A DNA stretch of 64,000 nt, from contig NZ_CP088018.1 of assembly GCF_021049265.1 (NCBI RefSeq), positions 2,728,001-2,792,000 on the forward strand, written 5' to 3'. Below the pieces are notes generated by a model, which worked only from the letters and a program-made list of their open reading frames with translations, ran no database searches and was not told where the DNA came from. The translations under genes were made by a program, and so were the position numbers. Below, one piece after another: positions 1 to 9,171 of this stretch. The stretch is from Ruania suaedae. Lineage in GTDB: Bacteria > Actinomycetota > Actinomycetes > Actinomycetales > Beutenbergiaceae. How positions within the stretch are numbered: the stretch's first letter is position 1; each line of letters begins with the position of its first letter.

Positions 1-334
1 CCGCTTCCTTGTGCACCTTGGTCACCAACGGGCAGGTCGCGTCGATGGTGTCCAGGTTGCGCTCGGCCGCCTGGGCGTGGACCGCCGGGGAGACGCCGTG
101 GGCGGAGAAGATCACGCGGGCGCCCTCGGGCACCTCATCGGTCTCCTCGACGAAGATCGCACCCCGCTTGGAGAGCGTCTCCACGACGAACTTGTTGTGC
201 ACGATCTCCTTGCGCACGTAGATCGGGGCGCCATAGTGGTCCAGCGCCTGCTCGACCGCTTCGACAGCCCGATCGACCCCCGCGCAGTAGCCGCGGGGGG
301 CAGCGAGAAGGATGCGCTTAGCAGAAGTCGTCAC
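1..334 (-). CDS. ispH: 4-hydroxy-3-methylbut-2-enyl diphosphate reductase, N-terminal part (IspH), partial
   Basis: Last enzyme of the MEP isoprenoid pathway; a [4Fe-4S] enzyme that reduces HMBPP to IPP and DMAPP. Only the first 111 residues are inside the window; the gene runs off the left edge. A GTG start is followed by [19 protein letters not shown], which carries the first cluster cysteine in the YCAGV motif. Further on are EIVHNKFVV (substrate-binding His), [11 protein letters not shown] and [11 protein letters not shown] with the second cluster cysteine. These are textbook IspH motifs, so the assignment is secure. Transcription is leftward, downstream of the DUF418 gene. Confidence 0.95.
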   Translation of the reverse strand, partial: MTTSAKRILLAAPRGYCAGVDRAVEAVEQALDHYGAPIYVRKEIVHNKFVVETLSKRGAIFVEETDEVPEGARVIFSAHGVSPAVHAQAAERNLDTIDATCPLVTKVHKEA

Positions 335-412
335 ACATCGAGTCTACGTGTCAGGTCCAGGTCCCGGTCGGCGCAGCCGTGTGGGATCAACCACCCGAAG
401 CGCAGCCCGCCC

Positions 413-1654
413 CTACCCCGCGGACCGGTGGTCGCGCCCCCGGCGGTAGGCCAGCCGGCGCAGCAGACTCTCGGCCGGACCCCGCCAGCCGCGCCGTTCC
501 CACAGGTACGCCAGTGCCGCGAGCGCCGCCCACCCTGCGATCGCCACGGCGGCCACACCCGCGCTGTTCAGCTCGGCCCCCAGTCCCAGACCCCAGGCGC
601 TGAGCAGCGGAGCGAAGATCACCGACTGCCCGAGATAGCTCGACAGCGAACGCTTCCCGACCGCCCTGATCGCCACCAGCGGTGCGCTCGTGGACGCGGA
701 GGCACGCAGCCGTTCGGCCAGGAGGGTGAGCAGCGCGACGTAGCCGAGCCCGCCGAAGAGGCCCGTCAGGGTCTGGGTCAGCATGAAGATCCACGACTGG
801 TGCGCTCCCAGCTCGATGACACCGACGTGGGTGAGGGCGTTCGGGATCCCGCCCAGCACGCCGACGCTCACACCGATCGCGGCCGTACGCCGCAGGAGCC
901 GCCCGTGCCGGCGGGGGTGCTCCAGGATCTGGCGGCGCGCAGCCCAGAAGGCCAGCAGCATCATCACCGGCACCACCAGACCGAAGATGCCCTGCCCGAG
1001 CGCGATCACCGGCCAGGTCGCCAACCGCAGCAGGACGGAGGTCAGGTAGTTCTCCTCCCCGCTCAGGGCCGCCGGGTCGGCGAACCCGGACTTCTCGAAT
1101 GCGGGATCGGCCGGGATGTGGGGCAGCGAGAGCAGCCCCAGCGCCGTGACCAGCGCCAGCAGGCTCGTCAGCACGGCCGCCCAGATGAGCAGGGTCCGGT
1201 CCAGGCGCCGGAAGAAGATCGCCACGATGAGCAGGCCGACCAGACCATAGGCGCCGACGATGTCGCCGAACCACAGCAGCGCCGCGTGGACCGCACCGAA
1301 GACGACCATCCACCAGTGCCGTCGGCGCAGAATCGCTCGCGCGGCGGCGTCGGTGACGCCGGCCTCCACCTGCCGCCGGTACAGCTGCACGATGCCGTAC
1401 CCGAACAGGAAGGCGAACAACGGGTAGATCCGGTAGTCGACGCCGACGATCAGCGCGAACTGCACGACGCGGTCGACCGTGGACCCTTCCGTCGGATGGG
1501 CCGACGTCATCGCCGAACCGTGACCGTAGAGGAGCCAAGGCGTGTTGGCCAGGGCGATGAGCAGCAGCATCAGGCCGCGCGCCAGGTCCGGTGCGAGGGC
1601 TCGCTCGGTTCCGGTCACAGGTCCGCGGGCCGCAGTGGCGATCGACTCGGTCAT
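413..1654 (-). CDS. DUF418 family multi-pass membrane protein
   Basis: A 413-residue protein with about ten hydrophobic segments. It shows the family traits: an N-terminal RALAPDLARGLMLLLIALAN helix, RIYPLFAFLFGYG near residue 90, and the C-terminal KRSLSSYLGQS motif followed by RGPAESLLRRLAY just before the end. DUF418 proteins (YeiB-like) are inner-membrane proteins of unproven function, often discussed as carriers or acyltransferase-like. I chose ATG at 1654 (MTESIATA); an in-frame start 12 codons upstream would add MCARPPGWHAAG, which looks like non-coding spacer. The gene is divergent from xseA. Function beyond membrane location is not assignable. Confidence 0.85.
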   Translation of the reverse strand: MTESIATAARGPVTGTERALAPDLARGLMLLLIALANTPWLLYGHGSAMTSAHPTEGSTVDRVVQFALIVGVDYRIYPLFAFLFGYGIVQLYRRQVEAGVTDAAARAILRRRHWWMVVFGAVHAALLWFGDIVGAYGLVGLLIVAIFFRRLDRTLLIWAAVLTSLLALVTALGLLSLPHIPADPAFEKSGFADPAALSGEENYLTSVLLRLATWPVIALGQGIFGLVVPVMMLLAFWAARRQILEHPRRHGRLLRRTAAIGVSVGVLGGIPNALTHVGVIELGAHQSWIFMLTQTLTGLFGGLGYVALLTLLAERLRASASTSAPLVAIRAVGKRSLSSYLGQSVIFAPLLSAWGLGLGAELNSAGVAAVAIAGWAALAALAYLWERRGWRGPAESLLRRLAYRRGRDHRSAG

Positions 1655-1752
1655 GCCTGCAGCGTGCCAACCGGGCGGCCGCGCGCACATCCGCCGTCAG
1701 GAGGATCTGCCGGCGAGACCTCGATGTCGGCGGGATGGGGCAGGCTAGAGCG

Positions 1753-3042
1753 ATGCAGTCAGCTGAGCCGCCCTCTGGCGCCGCCCCCGTCGGCGATCTG
1801 CCCGCCCGGGCACTGGACACCACCGCCGAACAACCCTGGCCGGTCCGGCTGCTCTCGGCGAAGATCGCCGACTACGTCAACAAGATGGCTCCGGTGTGGG
1901 TGGAGGGGCAGCTCGTCCAGGTCAACGCCCACAACGCCTCCGCCAGCGCCTACCTGACGCTGCGCGACACCGACGTCGACATGTCGCTGAATGTGACGAT
2001 GCTCAAGCGCCTGCTGCTCGCGGCCGGAACCGCGATCGAGGAGGGATCGCACGTGGTCGTGCGCGCCAAGCCGTCCTTCTGGACCAAACGCGGCACGCTC
2101 AGCCTGCGCGCCACCGACATCCGCGCGATCGGTCTCGGCGAGCTGTTGGCCCGCATCGAGCACCTCAAGCGGATCCTGGCCGCCGAAGGGCTGTTCGACA
2201 CCGAACGCAAGCGACCGCTGCCGTTCCTGCCCACGCGGGTGGGGCTGATCTGCGGGCGCGACGCCAAGGCCAAGCACGACGTCCTCGTGAACGCCTCCGC
2301 CCGCTGGCCGCAGGTGCAGTTCGAGGTGCGGGAGGTGGCGGTGCAGGGTCCAAGCAGCGTCGGCGAGGTGAGCCGGGCCATCGCCCAGCTCGACGCGAAT
2401 CCCGAGGTCGACGTCATCGTGGTGGCACGTGGTGGTGGTTCGGTCGAGGACCTGCTGCCCTTCTCGAACGAGACGATGGTGCGGGCGGCCGCCGCCTGCC
2501 GCACCCCACTGGTGGCCGCGATCGGGCATGAGACGGACTGCCCGCTCCTGGACCTGGTCGCGGACTATCGCGCCTCCACACCCACCGACGCGGCCAGGCG
2601 CATCGTGCCCGACATGGCCACCGAGCTCACCCGGATCACCCAGACCCGCGCCCGGATGGCAGGTGCACTGCGCCAGCGGCTCGCGCTCGAGTCCGACCGC
2701 CTGACGGCGCTGCGCTCGCGACCTGTCCTCGCTCAGCCACTGGTGCTCGTGACCAGCAGAGCCGACCACGTCCACCAGTGGCGCACCCGGAGCCGGGTGG
2801 CCTTCGCCGCGCGGCTGGACCGCGCGGGCGGGGAGGTGTCCAACCTCCGGACGGCGTTGCGCACCCTCTCCCCCGACGCCACCCTCCGGCGGGGGTACGC
2901 GGTGCTGCGCCATCAGGAGGGGACGGTCGTGCGCGATCCGGCGGAGGTCGCCGTCGGAGAGGACCTGCGGGCGCTGGTCGCGGGCGGGGAGTTGAGCGTG
3001 TCGGTGCGTGGGACCGGCGCCACTCGGGAGAACCGGACGTGA
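1753..3042 (+). CDS. xseA: Exodeoxyribonuclease VII large subunit
   Basis: Catalytic subunit of the single-strand-specific exonuclease VII. The 429-residue product has an N-terminal OB-fold ([20 protein letters not shown], about residues 38-57). The nuclease core follows: [47 protein letters not shown] and [10 protein letters not shown]-terminal helical region carries [10 protein letters not shown], where the small subunit docks. It lies 4 nt upstream of xseB. ATG 1753 has GGGGCAGG upstream; an in-frame ATG at 1735 is possible. It is the first gene of a rightward run xseA-xseB-kinase-carbonic anhydrase. Confidence 0.96.
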   Translation: MQSAEPPSGAAPVGDLPARALDTTAEQPWPVRLLSAKIADYVNKMAPVWVEGQLVQVNAHNASASAYLTLRDTDVDMSLNVTMLKRLLLAAGTAIEEGSHVVVRAKPSFWTKRGTLSLRATDIRAIGLGELLARIEHLKRILAAEGLFDTERKRPLPFLPTRVGLICGRDAKAKHDVLVNASARWPQVQFEVREVAVQGPSSVGEVSRAIAQLDANPEVDVIVVARGGGSVEDLLPFSNETMVRAAAACRTPLVAAIGHETDCPLLDLVADYRASTPTDAARRIVPDMATELTRITQTRARMAGALRQRLALESDRLTALRSRPVLAQPLVLVTSRADHVHQWRTRSRVAFAARLDRAGGEVSNLRTALRTLSPDATLRRGYAVLRHQEGTVVRDPAEVAVGEDLRALVAGGELSVSVRGTGATRENRT

Positions 3043-3046
3043 TTGG

Positions 3047-3331
3047 ATGTGCCCCGTGACTGCAAGGAACGACGTGCACGACCTCAGCTATGAGCAGGCG
3101 CGCGACGAGCTGGTCGAGGTCGTCGCGCAGCTGGAGAGCGGTGCGGCCTCACTCGAGGAGTCGCTGGACCTGTGGGAACGCGGCGAGGCCCTCGCCGACC
3201 GGTGCCAGAGCTGGCTCGACGCCGCCGGCGAGCAGATCCGGGCGGTCAGCGAGTCCGACGATGACGGCGAGGCTTCCGAGACCGCTCCCGCAGGGCCCGA
3301 CGAGCCGGCCGAGCAGGACGAGGAGGACTGA
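3047..3331 (+). CDS. xseB: Exodeoxyribonuclease VII small subunit
   Basis: Regulatory subunit that coils around XseA. The 94-residue protein contains the family signature [38 protein letters not shown] and a strongly acidic tail (SDDDGEASE...EQDEED). Start is ATG 3047 or GTG 3056; both lie within a few codons. Immediate adjacency to xseA matches the normal operon order. The acidic tail is longer than in E. coli XseB but is common in actinobacteria. Confidence 0.94.
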   Translation: MCPVTARNDVHDLSYEQARDELVEVVAQLESGAASLEESLDLWERGEALADRCQSWLDAAGEQIRAVSESDDDGEASETAPAGPDEPAEQDEED

Positions 3332-3332
3332 C

Positions 3333-4253
3333 ATGGCGCACGCGCTGGTGATCGGCGAGGCCCTGGTGGACGTGGTCCGTACCGCCGACGGCACGGTGAC
3401 CGAGCATCCGGGTGGATCGCCGGCGAACGTGGCACTGGGCCTGGCGCGGCTGGGACGCCACACGGAGCTGGCCACCTGGCTCGGGCCCGACGCCCGCGGA
3501 GAGCTGGTCGCCTCGCACCTGCGCGCCAGCGGCGTGCACCTGGTGCCGGGATCGGAACGCGCCGAGCGGACTCCGACCGCGATGGCCACCCTCGCCCAGG
3601 ACGGCAGCGCCACCTACGAATTCGATCTCGCCTGGCGCGTGCCCGAGGTCGCCCTCGATGACACGGTCGCGGTGCTGCACACCGGCTCGATCGCCGGGAC
3701 GCTGGAGCCGGGCGGGTCCGCCGTCGCCGAGATCGCCGCCGCGGCCCGCGAGCACGCGACCATCAGCTACGACCCGAACGCCCGGCCCACGATCATGGGC
3801 AGCGCCGAGGTGGCCCGGCCGGTGATCGAACGCCTGGTCACCCTGGCGGACATCGTCAAGGTCTCCGATGAGGACATCGCCTGGCTCTACCCGGGCGCCG
3901 ACGATCTCGAGATCATCCAGCAGTGGGTGCGCTCGGGGCCCTCGGTCGTCGTGCTCACCCGGGGAGGCGCCGGCTCGGTGGGCGTCAGACTCACCGGCGG
4001 GATCGTCGAGGTGCCCGCCCCGAGCACCACGGTGGTCGACACCGTCGGCGCCGGCGACTCCTACATGGCCGGCCTGCTCGACGGGCTGTGGAGCGCGGGG
4101 ATGCTCGGCGCCGGACGCCGGGACGCCCTGCGCCTCATCGACGAGGAGACGCTGCGTCGGGCCATGACCCATGCTGCCCGCATCGCCGCCATCGTGGTCT
4201 CCCGTGCCGGCGCCAACCCACCCACCACCGCCGAGCTGAAGGAGCACGCGTGA
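3333..4253 (+). CDS. PfkB-family carbohydrate kinase (fructokinase-like)
   Basis: A ribokinase/PfkB fold sugar kinase of 306 residues. Visible motifs are the N-terminal VIGEALVDVV strand, the substrate signature HPGGSPANVALGLARLG (residues 25-41) and the C-terminal anion hole DTVGAGDSYMAG with the catalytic base Asp242. The GGSPANVA form and lack of other signatures fit fructokinase, but the exact sugar cannot be read from sequence. It starts 1 nt after the xseB stop and its own stop overlaps the start of the carbonic anhydrase gene, so these genes are co-translated. Confidence 0.9.
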   Translation: MAHALVIGEALVDVVRTADGTVTEHPGGSPANVALGLARLGRHTELATWLGPDARGELVASHLRASGVHLVPGSERAERTPTAMATLAQDGSATYEFDLAWRVPEVALDDTVAVLHTGSIAGTLEPGGSAVAEIAAAAREHATISYDPNARPTIMGSAEVARPVIERLVTLADIVKVSDEDIAWLYPGADDLEIIQQWVRSGPSVVVLTRGGAGSVGVRLTGGIVEVPAPSTTVVDTVGAGDSYMAGLLDGLWSAGMLGAGRRDALRLIDEETLRRAMTHAARIAAIVVSRAGANPPTTAELKEHA

Positions 4254-4909
4254 GCACCCGCCCGACCACACCTGCCGAAGCATTCGCCGCGCTCACCGAG
4301 GGCAACCAGCGATTCGTCGCCGGTGAGATGGCTCATCCCAGCCAGGACGCCCAGCGACGTGCCGAGCTGTCCAGCTCCCAGCACCCGTTCGCGGTGTTGT
4401 TCGGGTGCTCGGACTCGCGGCTCTCGGCCGAGATCATCTTCGATCGCGGCCTCGGGGATCTGTTCGTGGTGCGTACCGCCGGTCACGTCGTCGACACCAC
4501 CGTGATCGGGTCGATCGAGTACGGGGTGGAGCTCGCCGGCGCCCCCCTGGTGGTGGTGCTCGGGCACGACAGCTGCGGCGCCATCGCCGCGGCGCATCAG
4601 GCCCTCACGACCGGCGCACTTCCCGGCAACTTCGTGCGCGCCGTCGTCGACCGGGTCATCCCGAGCCTGGTCACCGGAGCCGGCAGCGCCGAGGGAGCCC
4701 CGGCACTGGCCCACGAGGCCGGTTCGGTCCGGCTCCCCGCGCCGGAGGACCTCCAGACCGAGCACGTCCGCGCCACCGTGCGCATGCTGCACTCCTACTC
4801 GGCCACCCTCGCCGACGCCGTCGCCGAGGGCCGGTGCGCGATCGTCGGCATGGAGTACGCCCTCGGGGAGGGCACCGCCCGGGTGGTGGAGGTGCTCGGC
4901 GAGATCTGA
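4250..4909 (+). CDS. Beta-class carbonic anhydrase
   Basis: Zinc enzyme interconverting CO2 and bicarbonate, 219 residues. Zinc ligands are clear: Cys53 in FGCSDSR with the Asp55/Arg57 dyad, and His106/Cys109 in GHDSCGA. The GTG start at 4250 overlaps the kinase stop by 4 nt (GTGA), consistent with translational coupling. The product ends 10 nt before the convergent MurA-like gene, with no room for a separate terminator. Confidence 0.94.
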   Translation: MSTRPTTPAEAFAALTEGNQRFVAGEMAHPSQDAQRRAELSSSQHPFAVLFGCSDSRLSAEIIFDRGLGDLFVVRTAGHVVDTTVIGSIEYGVELAGAPLVVVLGHDSCGAIAAAHQALTTGALPGNFVRAVVDRVIPSLVTGAGSAEGAPALAHEAGSVRLPAPEDLQTEHVRATVRMLHSYSATLADAVAEGRCAIVGMEYALGEGTARVVEVLGEI

Positions 4910-4919
4910 GGCGCCGGCT

Positions 4920-6461
4920 TCAGTCGCGGAAGGTCTCGATCTGCGCACCGAGCTCGATCAGCCGCTCCTGCAGCTGCTCGTAGCCGCGGGCGATGATGTC
5001 CACGTTGCGCAGCACCGAGGTGCCCTTGGCAGCGAGCATGGCGAGCAGGATCACGACGGCGGGGCGCAGCGCCGGAGGGCAGCTCACCTCGGCCCCCGAC
5101 CACCGGGTCGGGCCGGTCACGTCCAGCCGGTGCGGGTCCAGCAGCCGCACATCCGCTCCCAGCCGGGTCAGGTCGGTGAGATGGATCGCCCGGTTGTCAT
5201 AGACCCAGTCGTGGATGAGCGTGGTGCCCGAGGCGGCGGCCGCGATCACTGCGAAGAACGGCAGATTGTCGATGTTCAGCCCGGGGAAGGGCATCGGGTG
5301 GATCTTGTCGATCGGTGCCCGTAGCTCGCTCGGATAGACGGTGACGTCGACGAGCCGCGTACGCCCGTTCGCCGCGGCGTACTCCTCGGATCGGGTGTAG
5401 CGCAGGCCCATCTCCGCCAGCGTCGCCAGTTCGATCTCCATGAACTCGATCGGCACGCGCGCCACGGTGATCTCGGAGTCGGTCACGATGCCGGCGGTGA
5501 GCAGGCTCATGGCCTCGACCGGGTCCTCCCCGGGGGCGTACTCCACGTCGCGGTCGATGTCGCGCACCCCGTGCACCTGCAGGGTGGTGGTGCCGATGCC
5601 GTCGACGCGCACGCCGAGGAGCTCGAGGTAGAAGCACAGGTCCTGGACCATGTAGTTCGGGCTCGCGTTGCGGATGGTCGTCACTCCCGGGTGCCGGGCC
5701 GCCGCCATCAGCGCGTTCTCGGTGACGGTGTCACCACGCTCGGTCAGTACGACCGTCGGACCGGGGGCGCGCTCGGTGCTGACGGTGGCCTCGTAGTTCC
5801 CGGCGGTGGCGACGACCTCGAGGCCGAACGGCCGCAGCGCGATCATGTGCGGCTCCACGGTGCGGGTCCCGAGGTCGCACCCTCCGGCGTAGGGGAGCTC
5901 GAAGGCCTGCTGGCGGCCCAGCAGCGGGCCGAGGAACATGATGATGCTGCGGGTGCGCCGAGCCGCATCGGCATCGATCGCGCCCAGGTGCAGCTCCGCG
6001 GGAGGGACGATCTCCAGATCCTTGCCGTCGGCCGACCACGTCGCCCGGACCCCGATCGAGCGCAGCACGTCGACGATCCGGTCCACCTCCACGATCCGGG
6101 CCACACCGCGCAGCGTCGTGCGCCCGCGGTTGAGCAGCGAGGCGCAGAGCAGAGCGACCGCGCCGTTCTTGGACGACTTCACCGTGATCGTGCCGGCGAG
6201 GCGTTGCCCCCCGGTCACCCGCAGGTGTGCGGCACGCGGGATGCCGATGGAGAGCAGATCGGCGTCGAGTGCGGCGTTGATCCGCGCGAGCAGCTCGACC
6301 GATAGGTTCTGACTGCCCTGCTCGATGCGGGCGATGGCGCTCTGGCTGGTCCCCAGACGCTCGGCGAGCTGGGCCTGGGTCAGGCCGCGGTTCTGCCGGG
6401 CACCCCGGATCAGGGTCCCGATCTCCGTGAGTGAGGTCTGCGTATCGTCGATCACCGTCAT
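4920..6461 (-). CDS. murA: HTH-domain-fused UDP-N-acetylglucosamine 1-carboxyvinyltransferase (MurA-like)
   Basis: A 513-residue fusion. Residues 14-66 form an XRE/Cro-type helix-turn-helix (IRGARQNRGLTQAQLAERLG, TSQSAIARIEQGSQNLS). Residues 80-513 form an EPSP-synthase-fold MurA domain. MurA transfers enolpyruvate from PEP to UDP-GlcNAc, the first committed step of peptidoglycan synthesis. The domain keeps Lys98-Asn99 (SSKNG), the PEP-reactive Cys195 in YAGGCDLGTR and the following Arg, so catalysis looks intact. The DNA-binding module suggests autoregulation or a regulatory role for this paralogue; a canonical MurA may exist elsewhere. A 22-bp near-palindrome lies 10 nt upstream of the ATG. 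Confidence 0.93.
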   Translation of the reverse strand: MTVIDDTQTSLTEIGTLIRGARQNRGLTQAQLAERLGTSQSAIARIEQGSQNLSVELLARINAALDADLLSIGIPRAAHLRVTGGQRLAGTITVKSSKNGAVALLCASLLNRGRTTLRGVARIVEVDRIVDVLRSIGVRATWSADGKDLEIVPPAELHLGAIDADAARRTRSIIMFLGPLLGRQQAFELPYAGGCDLGTRTVEPHMIALRPFGLEVVATAGNYEATVSTERAPGPTVVLTERGDTVTENALMAAARHPGVTTIRNASPNYMVQDLCFYLELLGVRVDGIGTTTLQVHGVRDIDRDVEYAPGEDPVEAMSLLTAGIVTDSEITVARVPIEFMEIELATLAEMGLRYTRSEEYAAANGRTRLVDVTVYPSELRAPIDKIHPMPFPGLNIDNLPFFAVIAAAASGTTLIHDWVYDNRAIHLTDLTRLGADVRLLDPHRLDVTGPTRWSGAEVSCPPALRPAVVILLAMLAAKGTSVLRNVDIIARGYEQLQERLIELGAQIETFRD

Positions 6462-6470
6462 GACAGCGAG

Positions 6471-6492
6471 AATATCTCGGATCTGAGATATT
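6471..6492. promoter_or_regulatory. Palindromic operator upstream of the HTH-MurA gene
   Basis: Perfect 8-bp arms AATATCTC / GAGATATT flank a GATC-centred core; 20 of 22 positions are self-complementary. It sits 10-31 nt upstream of the HTH-MurA start codon in an otherwise very GC-rich background. The location and symmetry fit a binding site for a dimeric XRE-type HTH, most simply the one fused to the gene it precedes. That link is inference. Confidence 0.7.
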
Positions 6493-6554
6493 CGCGGCCC
6501 GGTGTGGCGACCATCACGGAACCTTCACGGCCCTTTCACCCACCCCCAGCATAG

Positions 6555-6591
6555 GTCGACCCGCCCCGGCCGCAAGCCGGGGCGGGTCGAC
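6555..6591 (-). terminator. Rho-independent-like terminator after the PhoH gene
   Basis: Perfect 16-bp inverted repeat (GTCGACCCGCCCCGGC and its complement) with a 5-nt CGCAA loop, located 30 nt past the PhoH stop codon. There is no strong U tract, as is common in actinobacteria. It separates phoH from the downstream HTH-MurA promoter. Confidence 0.8.
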
Positions 6592-6620
6592 GCAGGGCGG
6601 GGGACGTCGTCGCCGGCTGC

Positions 6621-8027
6621 TCAGGCCCCTTCGAGCATCTCGGTGACCAGCGCGGCCACGGGCGAGCGCTCGGACCGGGTGAGCGTCACGTGCGCGAACA
6701 GCGGGTGACCCTTGAGCGACTCGATCACCGCGGCGACACCGTCGTGGCGGCCGACGCGCAGGTTGTCACGCTGGGCGACATCGTGGGTGAGCACCACCCG
6801 CGAGCTCTGCCCGATCCGCGACAGCACCGTCAGCAGCACGTTGCGCTCCAGGGACTGTGCCTCGTCCACGATCACGAAGGCGTCGTGCAACGAGCGCCCG
6901 CGGATGTGGGTCAGTGGCAGCACCTCGAGCATCCCGCGGTCCATCACCTCCTCCACCACATCGGCGGAGACGACCGCGCCCAGGGTGTCGAACACCGCCT
7001 GGGCCCACGGGTTCATCTTCTCCGACTCGTTCCCCGGCAGGTAGCCCAGATCCTGCCCACCCACGGCGTACAGCGGCCGGAACACCATCACCTTGCGGTG
7101 CTCCCGGCGTTCCAGCACGGCCTCCAGCCCGGCACTGAGGGCGAGCGCGGACTTCCCCGTTCCCGCTCGCCCACCCAGGGAGACGATGCCGATGTCGGGA
7201 TCGAGCAGCAGGTCGATCGCGATCCGCTGCTCGGCGCTGCGCCCGTGCATCCCGAAGACGTCCCGGTCCCCACGGACCAGCCGCACCTGCTTGTCCGGGG
7301 TGATCCGGCCCAGCGCCGAGCCCCGCGGGGAGTGCAGGACCAAGCCGGTGTGGCAGGGCAGGTCCCGCAAGGGCTCCGAGGCGACCACGTCGGCCACTGC
7401 CACCGTCTCCTCGGTGAAGAGCCGGCCCATCTCCTCCTCGGTGAACGAGCCCTCGGCCATTCCGCGGAACCCGGAGTCGACCGCGAGCTGGGCGCGGTAC
7501 TCCTCGGCACGCATCCCGACGGCGGAGGCCTTGACCCGCATCGGCAGGTCCTTGGAGACCACCACCACCGAGGCTCCTTCGGCCCGCAGGTTCGCCGCCA
7601 CCGAGAGGATCCGGGTGTCGTTGTCGCCCAGGCGCATGCCCGAGGGCAGGATCGCCGGATCGGAGTGGTTGAGCTCGACCCGGATCGTCCCGCCGAGCTC
7701 ACCGGCCGGCACGGGGCGGTCGAGGTAACCGTGGGTCTGCCGCAGATCGTCGAGCAGGCGCAGGGCACTGCGGGCGAAGTACCCGAGCTCGGGGTGGTGG
7801 CGTTTTCCCTCCAGCTCGGTGACCACGACGATCGGCAGGACCACATCATGCTCGGCGAACCGGTGGATCGCGCGGGGGTCCGACAACAGCACGGAGGTGT
7901 CGAGCACATAGGTGATGCGCTCGCCGTCGGGCGAGGAACCGGTGACCGGCAGCGGCGCGGCCTGTCCCTCACCACCCTCCGGCACATCGGGGACCGGGGT
8001 GTCGAACGTGAGGGACTCTCGGCTCAC
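6621..8027 (-). CDS. PIN-PhoH family ATPase (PhoH2-like)
   Basis: A 468-residue protein with an N-terminal PIN nuclease domain ([16 protein letters not shown], acidic residues later in the GDNDTRIL segment) and a C-terminal PhoH P-loop ATPase. Walker A is [10 protein letters not shown] with Lys292 and Walker B is [12 protein letters not shown]. Characterised PhoH2 proteins of mycobacteria combine RNA helicase and ribonuclease activity. The GTG at 8027 has GGAGGAG 8 nt upstream; an open frame extends 64 codons further without a comparable site. It is followed by its own terminator. In mycobacteria phoH2 is preceded by an antitoxin gene; none is visible here. Confidence 0.93.
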   Translation of the reverse strand: MSRESLTFDTPVPDVPEGGEGQAAPLPVTGSSPDGERITYVLDTSVLLSDPRAIHRFAEHDVVLPIVVVTELEGKRHHPELGYFARSALRLLDDLRQTHGYLDRPVPAGELGGTIRVELNHSDPAILPSGMRLGDNDTRILSVAANLRAEGASVVVVSKDLPMRVKASAVGMRAEEYRAQLAVDSGFRGMAEGSFTEEEMGRLFTEETVAVADVVASEPLRDLPCHTGLVLHSPRGSALGRITPDKQVRLVRGDRDVFGMHGRSAEQRIAIDLLLDPDIGIVSLGGRAGTGKSALALSAGLEAVLERREHRKVMVFRPLYAVGGQDLGYLPGNESEKMNPWAQAVFDTLGAVVSADVVEEVMDRGMLEVLPLTHIRGRSLHDAFVIVDEAQSLERNVLLTVLSRIGQSSRVVLTHDVAQRDNLRVGRHDGVAAVIESLKGHPLFAHVTLTRSERSPVAALVTEMLEGA

Positions 8028-8307
8028 GGCTAGCTCCTCCAGCAGGACCTGCCCTGGCGCTCCCGCGACCAGGACCGGATCGGGGTGAGAGCGGCAGGCC
8101 CCACATGAGCGCAGGCGGCCGGTGGCTGCACCTGCAAACTCGTCTGCGTCATGGGCTGGCCTTCCGGCGAACGACCGGATGTCGTCCGGTAGGCACAACC
8201 TACGACGGCGACCGGTCACCGTCAGCCATAGGCGCGCCGTGTCGGGGCATCAGAGGCAAGAGTTCATACGCCGGTCACGTCGCCCTCACTGCCGGCGCAT
8301 TCCCGGA
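8028..8307. other. Intergenic region between the cis-prenyltransferase and PhoH genes
   Basis: 280 nt without a supportable gene. Both neighbours are leftward, so it holds the phoH promoter and leader. It includes the short symmetric stretch ACGACCGGATGTCGTCCGGT near 8171-8190 and is a little less GC-rich than the genes. I see no antitoxin-like ORF with a ribosome binding site and no clear terminator for the upstream gene. Confidence 0.4.
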
Positions 8308-9069
8308 CTACCGGCCCATCCGGCGTTCCCGGCCGGCGTAGGCACGCAGCGCCCGCAGGAAGTCGACGCGCCGGAAGTCGGGCCAGAACGCCTCACAGAA
8401 GTAGAACTCGCTCTGCTCGCTCTGCCACAGCAGGAAGCCACCGAGCCGCTGCTCACCGGAGGTGCGGATCACCAGATCCGGGTCGGGCTGGCCCTTGGTG
8501 TAGAGGTGACCGGTGATCGCCTCGGGGGTGATCGCCTCGTCCAGGTCCGCCAGCCCACGGCCGGACTCGAGCAGCTCGGTGATGAGGGAACGCACCGCAC
8601 CGGCGATCTCGTCCCGGCCGCCGTAGCCGACCGCGATGTTGACGTGCAGACCCTCGACGTCTCCGGTGAGAGCCTCCGCCGCCCGTAGCCGCTGCGCGAT
8701 CTCCTCGGGCAGCAGATCGAGCTCGCCCACCAGCTGCAGTCGCCACCGTCGCGTGGCTGCGAGCCCGGCCACGGTGCAGGCGATGATCTCGAGCAGATCG
8801 GTCACCTCGCGCTCCTCCCGGCGGAGGTTCTTCGTGGAGAGCATCCACAAGGTGACCACGGGGATCTCGACGTCCTCGCACCATCGCAGCAGGTCGGCGA
8901 TCCGATCGGCGCCCGCCTGATGCCCCTGAGCCGCCTCGAGGCCCGCCGAACGCGCCCAGCGCCGGTTCCCGTCGAGCATGACACCCACGTGGTGCGGCAA
9001 CCGCGCGCCGTCGAGGGCACGCGTGAGACGGCGCTCGTAGAGGCCGTACAGAAAGGACGGTGGACGCAT
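8308..9069 (-). CDS. uppS: Isoprenyl transferase (cis-prenyltransferase, UppS/Rv1086-like)
   Basis: Adds isopentenyl units in Z configuration to an allylic diphosphate, feeding undecaprenyl/decaprenyl carrier lipid. The 253-residue protein has HVGVMLDGNRRWAR with catalytic Asp33, QGHQAGADRI, WMLSTKNLRR, NIAVGYGGRDEI and RTSGEQRLGGFLLWQSEQSE followed by the EAFWPDF segment. The usual SNF in the RTSGEQR motif reads GGF here. ATG 9069 has a strong AAGGAGG. Actinobacteria carry paralogues making short or long chains; which this is cannot be told. Confidence 0.9.
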   Translation of the reverse strand: MRPPSFLYGLYERRLTRALDGARLPHHVGVMLDGNRRWARSAGLEAAQGHQAGADRIADLLRWCEDVEIPVVTLWMLSTKNLRREEREVTDLLEIIACTVAGLAATRRWRLQLVGELDLLPEEIAQRLRAAEALTGDVEGLHVNIAVGYGGRDEIAGAVRSLITELLESGRGLADLDEAITPEAITGHLYTKGQPDPDLVIRTSGEQRLGGFLLWQSEQSEFYFCEAFWPDFRRVDFLRALRAYAGRERRMGR

Positions 9070-9171
9070 CGGGTGGTGACCTCCTTCGCAGCACAGCATT
9101 GCGGGTGCGGGGGCGCCCGACCAACTCCATCGCTCGCTCACACCGTACCTTCACAGGTCCTCCCGCCTACC

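Noticed and set aside
11-1957. 648-codon plus-strand open frame over ispH and the DUF418 gene
   Set aside because: Antisense shadow typical of high GC; the product is Arg/Gln/Pro-rich with no family features, while the minus strand encodes recognisable proteins.
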